From contig NC_011144.1 in the NCBI RefSeq assembly GCF_000017265.1, positions 992,001 to 1,056,000 on the forward strand: a stretch of DNA of 64,000 bases, written 5' to 3'. Below are positions 36,200 to 45,574 of this stretch, one piece after another; position 1 is the first letter of the stretch, and the number at the start of each line of letters is the position of its first letter. The DNA is from Phenylobacterium zucineum HLK1. Its GTDB lineage: Bacteria; Pseudomonadota; Alphaproteobacteria; Caulobacterales; Caulobacteraceae. Both the position numbers and the translations under genes were made by a program. The notes beneath the pieces are model-generated. The model was not told the DNA's origin. It made no database searches and saw only the letters and a list, made by a program, of their open reading frames with translations.

Positions 36200-36432
36200 G
36201 CCGGATCGTCGCCGTGGATCGCCGCCCGCCCGCCCGCGCCCTCGCCGCCGGCTCCCTGGCCGCCGGTGCGCTCGCCTCCGCGGCCGTGGGGGCGCTGGCG
36301 GTCGGCGCCGTCGCGGTCGGGGCCCTGGCCATCGGCCGCCTCGCCGTGGGCCGCATGCGCATCCGCCGGCTCGAGATCGACGAGCTCACGGTCCGCCGGC
36401 TGCACGTGCTGGACGACCGCCCCCGCCGCTAG
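36196..36432 (+). CDS. Small pentad-repeat protein
   Basis: A protein of 78 residues whose ATG overlaps the previous stop (ATGA). After a basic start ([20 protein letters not shown]) the protein has a strict five-residue period for about eight turns: [40 protein letters not shown]. Hydrophobic residues fill positions 1 and 3 of each pentad, as in right-handed quadrilateral beta-helices of pentapeptide-repeat proteins. The first turns are uncharged and small, the last are charged, so the helix would go from a greasy end to a polar end. I recognise similar Gly-Ala-Leu pentads in other small proteobacterial proteins but know no function. Confidence 0.75.
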   Translation: MSRIVAVDRRPPARALAAGSLAAGALASAAVGALAVGAVAVGALAIGRLAVGRMRIRRLEIDELTVRRLHVLDDRPRR

Positions 36433-36522
36433 GGCCTTTCAGCGGGGCTGCAAGCCTCATCAGTCTTCCCCCGGTGGCGCCGTCGCCTGCGCGTAGTAGC
36501 GTTCGGCCAGGAGGAGCCTCGG

Positions 36523-37392
36523 ATGAGCCAGAGCCTTCAGATCCGCCGCATCGCCGGCGCCCTGGGCGCCGAGATCTCCGGCGTGGACCTGTCGCAGGAC
36601 CTGCCCGACCAGACGATCGCCGCCATCCGCCGGGCCCTCGTCGAGCATCAGGTGATCTTCTTCCGCGGCCAGGCGCTGACGCCCGAGCGGCAGGTCGCCT
36701 TCGGCGCCCGTTTCGGCCCGCTGAACGTCCATCCCTTCGTCGCCGGCATGGCGGGCCAGCCCGCGGTCATGGAGATCATCAAGGAGCCGCAGGACCGGGT
36801 GAACTTCGGCGGCGGCTGGCACTCGGACATGAGCTTCCTGGAGCGGCCGTCGATCGGCTCGATCCTCTACGCCGTGGAGGTTCCGGACTTCGGCGGCGAC
36901 ACCCTGTTCGCCAGCCAGGCGGCCGCCTTCGAGGCCCTGTCGCCCGGCCTGCAGAAGACGCTGGAAGGGCTGAACGCCGTCCACTCGGCCAGCCGCGAGT
37001 ACTCCGCCAGGGGCCACTCGGCCCAGAAGCGCAGCGCGATGTCCGTCGCCGAGGCCGACGGCTACGTCGGCGAGTACGTCCACCCGGTGGTGCTCGTCCA
37101 CCCCGAGACGGGCCGCAAGGCGCTCTACGTCAATCCGGCCTTCACCCTGCGGATCGACGGCTGGTCCAAGCGGGAATCCAAGCCGCTGCTCGACTACCTC
37201 TTCGAGCATTCCCGCTACGAGGGCTTCACCTGCCGGTTCCGGTGGGAGCCGGGCTCGGTGGCCTTCTGGGACAACCGTTCTGTCTGGCACTTCGCCCTGA
37301 ACGACTACCCCGGCCAGCGCCGCCACATGCGCCGGGTGACGGTCGACCCCTGGCCGGTGGAGGCCTCAGCCCGCGCGGGCGCCGCCGCCTAG
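36523..37392 (+). CDS. TauD/TfdA-family Fe(II)/2-oxoglutarate dioxygenase
   Basis: A protein of 289 residues. The facial triad is His100-x-Asp102 in GWHSDMSF and the distal His256 in WDNRSVWHFALNDY; an Arg after it (RRHMRRVTVDPW) would bind 2-oxoglutarate. The N-terminal IRRIAGALGAEISGVDLSQD is typical of TauD and alkylsulfatase-like enzymes. It probably oxidises a sulfonate, sulfate ester or similar small molecule, but the substrate is not decidable. Its 3' end overlaps that of the convergent flavoprotein gene by 27 bp. Confidence 0.9.
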   Translation: MSQSLQIRRIAGALGAEISGVDLSQDLPDQTIAAIRRALVEHQVIFFRGQALTPERQVAFGARFGPLNVHPFVAGMAGQPAVMEIIKEPQDRVNFGGGWHSDMSFLERPSIGSILYAVEVPDFGGDTLFASQAAAFEALSPGLQKTLEGLNAVHSASREYSARGHSAQKRSAMSVAEADGYVGEYVHPVVLVHPETGRKALYVNPAFTLRIDGWSKRESKPLLDYLFEHSRYEGFTCRFRWEPGSVAFWDNRSVWHFALNDYPGQRRHMRRVTVDPWPVEASARAGAAA

Positions 37393-38577
37393 CTGCGCCA
37401 GCACCCCGTCGGCCGCCGCCAGGCCCGTGGCGAAGCTCGCCTGCAGCAGGTAGCCGCCGGTGGGGGCTTCCCAGTCCAGCATCTCGCCGGCGACGAACAC
37501 GCCGGGGCGGGCCTTCAGCATCAGGCGCGCGTCCACCGCGTCCAGCCTGACGCCGCCGGCCGAGGAGATGGCGCGGGCCAGGCCCTGCACGCCCGTCAGG
37601 CGGATCGGGGCGGCCTTGATCGCGCGCGCCAGGGCGTCCGGCTCGGCCGGCAGGTCCTTGCCGTGCGCCTCGCGCAGCAGGTTGGTCTCGACGGGCGAGA
37701 GCTTCAACGCCTTGCGCAGGTGGTTCGACAGCGACTGGGCCCCGCGCGGCCGGGCCAGCCGCCGGGCGACTTCGTCCAGCTCCATGTCGGGGCGCAGGTC
37801 GATCTGAAGCGTTGCGGAACCCTGCGCCTCGATGGCGTCGCGCAGCGGCGCGGATAGCGCGTAGAGCGCCCCGCCCTCGAGGCCATAGCGCGTGACCATC
37901 GCCTCGCCGCGCACCGTCCGGCCGCCGAAGGCGAGGGCGATCCCCTTCAGCGGCGTGCCCGCGAAGCCCTCCATCACCGGGCTCCAGGCGACGTCGAACC
38001 CCATGTTGGCCGGCCGGAAGGGGGCGACGTCCGGAACGAGATGCTCAGCCCAGTCCCCGTCGGTCCCCAGCCGCGGCCAGCTCGCCCCGCCCAGCGCCAG
38101 GACGACCGCATCGGCCCGCACCGCCGTCTCGCCCTGCGGCGTGTGGAAGGCGAGGGCGCCGTCGGCCGTCCAGCCCCGCCATTCGTGGCGGCTGCGGATC
38201 GTCACGCCCAGCTCCGCCAGCCGCGCCAGCCAGGCGCGCAGCAGCGGCGAGGCCTTCAGCGCCCTGGGGAACACCCGCCCGGAGGAGCCGACAAAGGTAG
38301 GCTGGCCCAGGCCAGCGGCCCAGGCGACCAGGGCCGCCGGCGGGAAGCGCTCGAGGTAGGGCCGCATGCGTGCGGCCGCGGCGCCGTAGCGGCCGACGAA
38401 CGCCTCGAAGTCCTCGCTGTGGGTCAGGTTCAGCCCGCCGCGCCCCGCCATCAGGAACTTGCGGGCAGGGGAGGGCATCCGCTCGTACACGGTGACCGCG
38501 CAGCCGGCCGCGGCCAGGCGCTCGGCGGCGAACAGCCCGGCCGGCCCGCCGCCGACGACCGCGACGGCTTTACGCAC
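37366..38577 (-). CDS. HI0933/YhiN-type NAD(P)/FAD-dependent oxidoreductase
   Basis: A protein of 403 residues. The FAD-binding N-terminus is AVVGGGPAGLFAAERLAAAG and the family motif AGRGGLNLTHSE follows at about residue 45. The C-terminal FAD-contact motif is GVFVAGEMLDWEAPTGGYLL. This matches the TIGR03862 flavoprotein group. The reaction is unknown. The gene is convergent with the TauD-like gene and 6 bp from the M20 peptidase gene stop on the same strand. Confidence 0.9.
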   Translation of the reverse strand: MRKAVAVVGGGPAGLFAAERLAAAGCAVTVYERMPSPARKFLMAGRGGLNLTHSEDFEAFVGRYGAAAARMRPYLERFPPAALVAWAAGLGQPTFVGSSGRVFPRALKASPLLRAWLARLAELGVTIRSRHEWRGWTADGALAFHTPQGETAVRADAVVLALGGASWPRLGTDGDWAEHLVPDVAPFRPANMGFDVAWSPVMEGFAGTPLKGIALAFGGRTVRGEAMVTRYGLEGGALYALSAPLRDAIEAQGSATLQIDLRPDMELDEVARRLARPRGAQSLSNHLRKALKLSPVETNLLREAHGKDLPAEPDALARAIKAAPIRLTGVQGLARAISSAGGVRLDAVDARLMLKARPGVFVAGEMLDWEAPTGGYLLQASFATGLAAADGVLAQLGGGARAG

Positions 38578-38583
38578 GCCGCC

Positions 38584-39879
38584 CTAGCGGTTCGCCATGG
38601 CGATCAGCGCCGCCAGGCCGACGCCCATGCCGCGCAGGCTGTTGGACTTCTCGACGTCGATCCACTCGTCCAGGGCGTGGGCGCGACCGCCGCGTCCGCC
38701 CGAGCCGATGGTGACCGCCGGAATACCCAGGCTGATCGGCATGTTGGAATCGGTGGAGCTGGCGCCCAGCACCGGCTTGTAGCCCGCCGCGCGGACGGCG
38801 GCGGAGGTCAGCTGGACGATCTCGGCGTCCTCCCGGGTCGCGCCGGTGGGCCGGTCGCCGATCAGCTTCAGCTCGGCGCTGATCTGGCCCGGCGCCGTCG
38901 AGCGGGCGGCGTTCTCGGCGGCCACGGCCTCGTCCACCAGGGTCTTGAACTTCGCGTCCAGCTTGGCGAGTTCCTCGGGGCTCTCGGAGCGCATGTCCAC
39001 TTCCAGCCAGATGGCGTCGGGGATCGAGTTCACGCTGGTGCCGCCGCCGACCACGCTCGTCGCATAGGTGGTCCGGGGCTCCTTCGGGACCTCCAGCCGA
39101 TTCATCGCCACCACGGCGTTGCCCATGGCCGCCATCGGGTTGACGATGCCGAAGGCGCCGTAGCTGTGGCCGCCCGGCCCCTTGAAGGTGACGCGGTAGC
39201 GCCGCGAGCCGACCGCTCCGTAGGTGACCCGCTCGGCGCTGGTCCCGTCCATCGAGAAGAAGGCGGCGATGCGGTCCTTGTACTCGCCCTGGGTGAAGAG
39301 GTGGCGCACGCCCCGCAGGTCGCCCGGGCCTTCCTCGCCGACGTTGCCGACGAACAGAATGTCGCGCTTCGTCTTGATGTTCGCCGCGTCGAGCGCGCGG
39401 ATGTAGCCCAGCAGCACGGCCAGCGAATGGGTGTCGTCGCCGACGCCGGGGGCGAACAGCCGGGTCCCCTCGCGGCGGACCTTCACGTTCGTGCCCTCCG
39501 GGAACACGGTGTCCAGGTGGGCGGCGATAACCACCACCTTGCCGCCGGCCGGTCCGGTCCCGCGGCGCAGGCCCATGACGTTGCCCTCGGCGTCCATCTC
39601 GACGTCCGTGAGGCCGTGGGCCTTCAGCATCTCCATGTACGCCCGCGCGCGTTTCTCTTCCTTGAAGGGCGGCGCCTCGATCTCGGTGAGCGTGATGGTG
39701 TCGGCGATGATCCGCTCGTGCTGCGCATCCAGGGTCGCCATGGCCGTCTTGAAGCCCGCGCTGGACCGGATCTGCTGGATGGCGCGGTCAGCCTGGGCCG
39801 GCGTGGTCTGGGCCTGCGCCGCCGCGGCGAGCGAGAGCGAGAAGGCGGCGGCCAGTCCCAGCCGCGAAACGCGTAACAT
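38584..39879 (-). CDS. Exported M20-family metallopeptidase
   Basis: A protein of 431 residues from ATG 39879; the frame is open 33 bases further up but the signal peptide (RLGLAAAFSLSLAAAAQAQ) starts here. Zinc-site motifs are VVVIAAHLDTVFP, APGVGDDTHSLAVLL and LFVGNVGEEGPGDLRG, with a C-terminal GRGGRAHALDEWIDVE. The dimerisation domain begins near GPGGHSYGAFG. It cleaves peptides or N-acyl amino acids in the periplasm. It is divergent from the DUF885 operon across 188 bp. Confidence 0.92.
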   Translation of the reverse strand: MLRVSRLGLAAAFSLSLAAAAQAQTTPAQADRAIQQIRSSAGFKTAMATLDAQHERIIADTITLTEIEAPPFKEEKRARAYMEMLKAHGLTDVEMDAEGNVMGLRRGTGPAGGKVVVIAAHLDTVFPEGTNVKVRREGTRLFAPGVGDDTHSLAVLLGYIRALDAANIKTKRDILFVGNVGEEGPGDLRGVRHLFTQGEYKDRIAAFFSMDGTSAERVTYGAVGSRRYRVTFKGPGGHSYGAFGIVNPMAAMGNAVVAMNRLEVPKEPRTTYATSVVGGGTSVNSIPDAIWLEVDMRSESPEELAKLDAKFKTLVDEAVAAENAARSTAPGQISAELKLIGDRPTGATREDAEIVQLTSAAVRAAGYKPVLGASSTDSNMPISLGIPAVTIGSGGRGGRAHALDEWIDVEKSNSLRGMGVGLAALIAMANR

Positions 39880-39961
39880 CGTGATGGAATCCTTGCCTGC
39901 GAGCGGGGGCATATCAGCCGATCCTCGCGCCTTTTCCTAGGGCGGCCGGGCATGATGTTCC

Positions 39962-39981
39962 GCATTACCGGGAATTAATGC
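39962..39981. promoter_or_regulatory. Short inverted repeat between M20 peptidase and DUF885 operon
   Basis: GCATTA at 39962-39967 and TAATGC at 39976-39981 are perfect inverted arms around an 8-base spacer. It lies in the 188-bp gap between divergent genes and is AT-rich compared with the surroundings, so it may be a promoter or operator serving both. The arms are short and chance is not excluded. Nothing else clear is seen in this gap. Confidence 0.3.
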
Positions 39982-40067
39982 CGTTTCCGTGCGCCTTCGC
40001 CTTGCAGCCCCGGACCCGCGGCCTCTAAGCCTTCGCGTCACAACGAAAGTCACAGGGGGAGGCGCGC

Positions 40068-41888
40068 GTGCAGAACCGACGCCAACTGATGATCGCCGCG
40101 GGAGCGCTCGCGGCGTTCTCCGCCACCCGGACCTACGCCCAGACGGCTTCTTCGCCCTCCTCGGCGGCGGAAGCCCAGCTCGCCCGGTTCCTCGACGAGG
40201 TGTTCCGCGAGACGCTGGACGACAGCCCCGAGCTCGTCACCTCCCTCGGCCTCGACAAGGGCGAGCGGGCCGCCGCCAAGGCCCGCCTGCACGACGCCTC
40301 GCTGGAGGGCGTCGCCCGGCGCAAGGCCCGCAACACCGACCAGCTGCGTCGCCTGAAGGCCATCGACCGCCGGCAGCTCTCGGGCATGGCCGCGGTGAAC
40401 TACGACACCCTGCTGTTCGAGCTGGAGACGACCGAGGAGGGCAACCGCCGCTTCGCCTATCCGACGGGCGGCAGCCCCTATGTGCTCGCCCAGATCTGCG
40501 GCGCCTGGCAGGAGGTCCCGGACTTCCTCGACAGCCAGCACACGGTCGAGACGCGCGAGGACGCCGAGGCGTACCTCGCCCGCCTGGAGGCCTTCGCCCG
40601 CAACATGGACGCCGAGGTCGAGCGCGTGCGCCACGACGCGGGCCTGGGCGTGATCCCGCCGGACTTCGCCATCGCCGGCGCCCTGGCGGGTATGACGGTC
40701 CTGCGCCAGCCGGCCGAGACGTCCACCCTGGTGACGTCCCTGGCGAACAAGGCGAAGGCCGCCGGCGTGGCGGGCGACTGGATGGCGGCGGCGACGAAGG
40801 CCTACGAGGGAAAGGTCATCCCCGCCCTCGACCGGCAGATGGCGCTGCTGAAGTCGCTGCAGCCCAAGGCGGTGCACGACGCCGGCTGCTGGCGGCTGCC
40901 CGACGGCGAGGCCTACTACGCCCACATGCTGAAGGCCCAGACGACCACCGGCATCAGCCCGGACGAGGTGCACAAGCTGGGCCGCGACGTCACGGCCGAG
41001 CTGTCGGCCCGCGCCGACGTGCTGTTCCGGGAGCTCGGCTACACCAAGGGCACGGTCGGCGAGCGCTACATCGCCCTCTACGAGAGCAAGACCGGCGTCT
41101 ATCCCAACACCGACGCGGGCAAGGCCAGGATCATCGCCGACCTCAACGAGGTGGTGAAGAAGATCACGGCGCGACTGCCCGAGCAGTTCGGGACGCTGCC
41201 CAAGGCGCCGCTGGAGATCCGCCGCATCCCGCCGGCCACCGAGGGCGGCTCGTCCACCCACTACGAGGGGCCCAGCCTCGATGGCTCGCGCCCGGGCGTC
41301 TACTGGCTGAACCTGCGCGACACAGCCGAGAGCCCCTACTGGTTCCTGCCCACCACGACCTACCACGAGGGCAATCCGGGCCATCACATGCAGATCGCCA
41401 TGCAGCTCGAGGCCGACCTGCCGATGATCCGCCGGGTGATGGGCTTCGGCGCCTACGCCGAGGGCTGGGCGCTCTATTCCGAGCAGGTCGTCCAGGAGAT
41501 GGGTCTGTATCAGGGCGAGCCCCTCAATGAGCTGGGCTACATCCACGACGCCCTGCTGCGCTCGGCCCGGCTGGTCACCGACAGCGGCCTGCACCACCTG
41601 CGCTGGAGCCGCGAGAAGGCCATCGCCGAGATGCGCGCCATCGAGGGCGATCCCGAGCCGCTCGCCGCCCAGGAGATCGAACGCTACTCGGTCTGGCCGG
41701 GCCAGGCGTGCAGCTACATGGTCGGCAAGGTCACCATCCTGCGCCTGCGCGAGAAGGCCCAGAAGGCGCTGGGGCCGAAGTACGACCCCCGCCGGTTCCA
41801 TGACGCCGTCCTGCTGTCGGGCTCCATGCCGCTGACCGCCCTCGAAAACGTCGTCGACCTCTACATCGCCCGGGAGAAGCAAGCCTGA
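40068..41888 (+). CDS. DUF885 family exported protein (copy 1)
   Basis: A protein of 606 residues from GTG 40068, with GGGGGAGG upstream as a strong ribosome site. The N-terminus (MQNRRQLMIAAGALAAFSAT) is a Tat-like signal, cut near TYAQ. The hallmark is TYHEGNPGHHMQ, with His433 first, the HExxxxHH-type motif thought to bind zinc in DUF885 proteins. Near the end is RYSVWPGQACSYMVGK. Members are predicted metallopeptidases or hydrolases of the cell envelope. It is the first of three tandem paralogues. Confidence 0.9.
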   Translation: MQNRRQLMIAAGALAAFSATRTYAQTASSPSSAAEAQLARFLDEVFRETLDDSPELVTSLGLDKGERAAAKARLHDASLEGVARRKARNTDQLRRLKAIDRRQLSGMAAVNYDTLLFELETTEEGNRRFAYPTGGSPYVLAQICGAWQEVPDFLDSQHTVETREDAEAYLARLEAFARNMDAEVERVRHDAGLGVIPPDFAIAGALAGMTVLRQPAETSTLVTSLANKAKAAGVAGDWMAAATKAYEGKVIPALDRQMALLKSLQPKAVHDAGCWRLPDGEAYYAHMLKAQTTTGISPDEVHKLGRDVTAELSARADVLFRELGYTKGTVGERYIALYESKTGVYPNTDAGKARIIADLNEVVKKITARLPEQFGTLPKAPLEIRRIPPATEGGSSTHYEGPSLDGSRPGVYWLNLRDTAESPYWFLPTTTYHEGNPGHHMQIAMQLEADLPMIRRVMGFGAYAEGWALYSEQVVQEMGLYQGEPLNELGYIHDALLRSARLVTDSGLHHLRWSREKAIAEMRAIEGDPEPLAAQEIERYSVWPGQACSYMVGKVTILRLREKAQKALGPKYDPRRFHDAVLLSGSMPLTALENVVDLYIAREKQA

Positions 41889-43696
41889 TGGACCGCCGCG
41901 CATTCCTGACCGCCACGGCGGCCCTCGCCCTCGCGCCCGCCGCGGCCCGCGCCCAGTCGCGGACGCCCGAGGACGCCAAGCTCCGGGCGCTGTTCGACCA
42001 GATCTTCGAGGAGATCCTCGACAACTCGCCCGAAAGCGTCACCCGGCTCGGCCTGCACAAGGGCCCGCGCCTGGCCCAGAAGGCGCGGCTGGACGACCAG
42101 TCCATCGCCGGCCTCGACGCCGACAAGGCGCGCAACGCCCGCAACCTCGCCCGCCTGAAGACCATCGACCGCGGCGCGCTCAGCCCCTCGGAGGTCCCGC
42201 ACTACGACGCGGTGATGTTCACCACGCAGGCCAACGACGAGGCCAACCGGCGCTACGCCTACGGCAACGGCGGGGCGGGCCAGCCTTATGTCCTGTCGCA
42301 GCTCACCGGCGCCTACCAGGACATTCCGGACTTCCTCGGCACCCAGCACGGCGTCGAGACCAAGGCCGACGCCGACGCCTACCTCTCGCGCCTCGAGGCC
42401 TTCGCGGCGGTGATGGACCAGGAGACCGAGCGCGCCCGCCGCGACGTGAGCCTGGGAGTCGTCCCGCCCGACTTCGTGCTGGAGCGCGCCCTGGTGCAGA
42501 TGCGGGGCCTGAAGACCGATCCGACCGCCTCGCCGCTGGTCACGTCGGTGGCGACCCGCGCGGCCGAGAAGGGGATCGCCGGGGACTACGCCGGCCAGGC
42601 CGCGAAGATTTACCAAGACAAGGTGGTCCCGGCGCTGGACCGGCAGATCGCGCTCCTCGCCTCGCTGCAGCCCAAGGCGGTGCATGAGGCGGGCTGCTGG
42701 CGCCTGCCCGACGGCGAGGCCTACTACCGCGACGCCCTGAAGAGCTCGACCACCACGACGCTGACGCCGAAGGAGATCCACGAGCTGGGCCTGGAGCAGG
42801 CCAAGGTGCTCTCGGCCCGCGCCGAGGTCATCCTGCGCGGCCAGGGTCTGACGCAGGGCTCGGTCGGCGAGCGGATCCAGCACCTCTACCGCGATCCGGC
42901 GCAGCTCTATCCCAACACCGACGCGGCGAAGGAGCAGCTGATCGCCGACTTGAACAAGCTGGTCCGCGAGATCGAGCCGCGCCTGCCCCAGGCCTTCGGC
43001 GCCCTGCCCAAGGCCCCGGTCGAGATCCGCCGCGTGCCCAAGTTCATCGAGGCCGGCGCGCCCGGCGGCTACTACAACCGGCCCGCCCTCGACGGCTCCC
43101 GGCCCGGCATCTACTGGATCAACCTGCGCGATTCCGCCGAGAACCCGCGCTGGACCCTCAAGACGCTCACCTACCACGAGGCGATCCCGGGCCATCACCT
43201 GCAGCGCTCGCTGCAGCAAGAGGCCGACCTGCCGATGCTGCGCCGCATCGCCGGCTTCTCCCCCTATTCGGAGGGGTGGGCGCTCTATTCCGAGCAGGTG
43301 GCGCTGGAGATGGGCCTCTACGAGGACGACCCGCTGGGCGAGCTGGGCCAGATCCAGGCCTCGCTGTTCCGCGCCGCGCGTCTGGTGGTCGACACCGGCC
43401 TTCACGCCATGCGCTGGAGCCGCGAGAAGGCCATCGAGACCATGACGTCCATCGACGGCTCGCCGACCTCCGCCGCCACGACCGAGATCGAGCGCTACTG
43501 CGTCTGGCCCGGCCAGGCCTGCAGCTACATGGTCGGCAAGCTCACCTGGCTGCGCCTGCGCGAGAAGGCCAAGGCCGCCCTCGGCCCGCGCTTCGACCTG
43601 CGCAGCTTCCACGACGCGACTCTGCTCTCCGGGGCCATGCCCCTGACCGTGCTGGAAGGCGTGGTCGACCGGCACATCGCCGCCCAAAAAGCCTAG
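41888..43696 (+). CDS. DUF885 family exported protein (copy 2)
   Basis: A protein of 602 residues; its ATG overlaps the previous stop (TGATG). The signal is MDRRAFLTATAALALAPAAA with RR, Tat-like. The zinc motif is LTYHEAIPGHHLQ, His430 first. WPGQACSYMVGK is kept near the end. It is clearly a paralogue of copies 1 and 3 over the full length. Confidence 0.9.
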   Translation: MDRRAFLTATAALALAPAAARAQSRTPEDAKLRALFDQIFEEILDNSPESVTRLGLHKGPRLAQKARLDDQSIAGLDADKARNARNLARLKTIDRGALSPSEVPHYDAVMFTTQANDEANRRYAYGNGGAGQPYVLSQLTGAYQDIPDFLGTQHGVETKADADAYLSRLEAFAAVMDQETERARRDVSLGVVPPDFVLERALVQMRGLKTDPTASPLVTSVATRAAEKGIAGDYAGQAAKIYQDKVVPALDRQIALLASLQPKAVHEAGCWRLPDGEAYYRDALKSSTTTTLTPKEIHELGLEQAKVLSARAEVILRGQGLTQGSVGERIQHLYRDPAQLYPNTDAAKEQLIADLNKLVREIEPRLPQAFGALPKAPVEIRRVPKFIEAGAPGGYYNRPALDGSRPGIYWINLRDSAENPRWTLKTLTYHEAIPGHHLQRSLQQEADLPMLRRIAGFSPYSEGWALYSEQVALEMGLYEDDPLGELGQIQASLFRAARLVVDTGLHAMRWSREKAIETMTSIDGSPTSAATTEIERYCVWPGQACSYMVGKLTWLRLREKAKAALGPRFDLRSFHDATLLSGAMPLTVLEGVVDRHIAAQKA

Positions 43697-43704
43697 AGGA
43701 TCCC

Positions 43705-45540
43705 ATGACCCGGATGGACCGCCGCAGCTTCCTGCTGACCACCGCCGGCGCCGCGCTGGCCGCCGCCACGCCGGCCCTGGCCCAGGGCGTGGCGCAAGGT
43801 TCGGAGGACGCCCGGCTCCGCGCCATCCTCGACCGCATGTTCGAGGCGCGCGTGGACGACAGCCCCGAGTTCGCCACCCAGCTCGGCATGGACAAGGGCG
43901 CCCGCGCGCCGCTGAAGGCCCGGCTCGACGACGTGTCGCTGGCCGCCAAGGGCCGGCGCCTCGAGGAGGCCCGCGCCCACGTGCAGGCGCTCAAGGCCAT
44001 CGACCGCGCCCGGCTCTCGCCCGCCGCCCAGGTGGACCTCGACGTGGTGCTCTACCGCGAGGAGCGGGCGGTCTATTCGGGCGACCGGTACAAGTTTGGC
44101 AACGTCGGCGGCAACTACAGCCCCTATGTCATCAGCCAGCGCACCGGCTCGTACCAGGACATCCCCGACTTCCTGGACTCCACCCACCGGGTCGAGACCC
44201 GCGAGGACGCCGAGGCCTACCTGTCGCGCCTGTCGGCGTTCGGCGTCCAGCTCGACCAGGACCTGGAGCGCTTCCGGCACGACGTGGGCCTGGGCGCCGT
44301 GCCGCCCGAGTTCGTGGTCCCGCTGACCATCGGCCAGCTCAAGGCCCTGCGCGGCCAGCCGGCGGCGAAGACCGTCATGGTCACCTCGATCGCGGGCAAG
44401 GCGAAGGACGCGAACCTGCCCGGCGACTGGGCCGCCCGCGCCGAGAAGATCGTCGCCGCCGAGGTGTTCCCGGCCCTGGACCGCCAGATCGCCGCCGTCG
44501 AGGCCCTGCGCGGCAAGGCGCGGCCGGACACCGGCGCCTGGGCCCTGCCCGACGGCGAGGCCTACTACGCCGACGCGGTGAAGAACTCGACCACCACCGA
44601 CTACACGCCGGAAGAGGTCCACCGGATGGGCCTGGAGCAGGTGGCCGAGATCAGCGCGCGGATCGACGAGATCCTCAAGGGGCAGGGCCTTACGCAGGGC
44701 ACGGTCTCCCAGCGGCTGGCCGTCCTGAACAACGATCCGAAGCAGCTCTACCCCGACACCGACGAGGGCCGGGCGCAGATCATCGCCGATCTCAACCGGC
44801 AGATTCGCGACCTCGACCCCCTGCTGCCGAAGGTGTTCCGCACCCTGCCGAAGGCGCCGGTGGAGGTACGCCGGGTGCCGGTGTTCATCCAGGACGGGGC
44901 GTCCAACGGCTACTACCAGTCGCCGGCCCTCGACGGCTCGCGGCCCGGCGCCTTCTACATCAACCTGAAGAACACGGCGGACTGGCCGCGCTACAACCTG
45001 CCGACGCTGACCTACCACGAGGCGGCGCCCGGCCATCACCTGCAGATCGCCCTGATGCAGGAGAGCGACAAGATCCCGCTGCTGCGCCGCGCCGGCTACG
45101 GCTTCTCGGCCTACTCCGAAGGCTGGGGCCTCTACGCCGAGCAGCTCGCCGACGAGATGGGCGCCTATGCGAACGATCCGCTGGGCCGCGCCGGCTACCT
45201 GCAGTCGATGCTGTTCCGCGCCGCGCGCCTTGTCACCGACACCGGCATCCATCACAAGCGATGGACCCGCGAGCAGGCGACCCAGTACTTCGTGGACACC
45301 ATCGGCAACACGCGCTCGCGCTCGCAGCGCGAGGTCGAGCGCTACTTCGTCTCGCCGGGCCAGGCCAACAGCTACAAGGTCGGCCATACCGTGTGGGTGA
45401 AGGTGCGCGAGGACGCGAAGAAGAAGCTGGGGCCGAAGTTCGACCTCGCCGCCTTCCACGACCGCGGCCTGCTGTCGGGGCCCATGCCCCTGACGGTGCT
45501 GGAGCGCCACATCGCCGCCTGGGCCGCCTCCCAGGTCTAG
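43705..45540 (+). CDS. DUF885 family exported protein (copy 3)
   Basis: A protein of 611 residues from ATG 43705, 8 bp after copy 2. Signal TRMDRRSFLLTTAGAALAAA is twin-arginine type with cleavage near ALAQ. The zinc motif is LTYHEAAPGHHLQ, His438 first. Near the end the shared motif is SPGQANSYKVGH, differing from the WPGQACSYMVGK of the other two, so this copy may differ in specificity. It ends the operon. Confidence 0.9.
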   Translation: MTRMDRRSFLLTTAGAALAAATPALAQGVAQGSEDARLRAILDRMFEARVDDSPEFATQLGMDKGARAPLKARLDDVSLAAKGRRLEEARAHVQALKAIDRARLSPAAQVDLDVVLYREERAVYSGDRYKFGNVGGNYSPYVISQRTGSYQDIPDFLDSTHRVETREDAEAYLSRLSAFGVQLDQDLERFRHDVGLGAVPPEFVVPLTIGQLKALRGQPAAKTVMVTSIAGKAKDANLPGDWAARAEKIVAAEVFPALDRQIAAVEALRGKARPDTGAWALPDGEAYYADAVKNSTTTDYTPEEVHRMGLEQVAEISARIDEILKGQGLTQGTVSQRLAVLNNDPKQLYPDTDEGRAQIIADLNRQIRDLDPLLPKVFRTLPKAPVEVRRVPVFIQDGASNGYYQSPALDGSRPGAFYINLKNTADWPRYNLPTLTYHEAAPGHHLQIALMQESDKIPLLRRAGYGFSAYSEGWGLYAEQLADEMGAYANDPLGRAGYLQSMLFRAARLVTDTGIHHKRWTREQATQYFVDTIGNTRSRSQREVERYFVSPGQANSYKVGHTVWVKVREDAKKKLGPKFDLAAFHDRGLLSGPMPLTVLERHIAAWAASQV

Positions 45541-45574
45541 GGGCGGGCACAGGATCGGGGCCCAGGACAGGGGG

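Noticed and set aside
40068..45540. Three DUF885 genes as products of a very recent duplication
   Set aside because: They differ clearly along their length and in motif surroundings, so the duplications are old.
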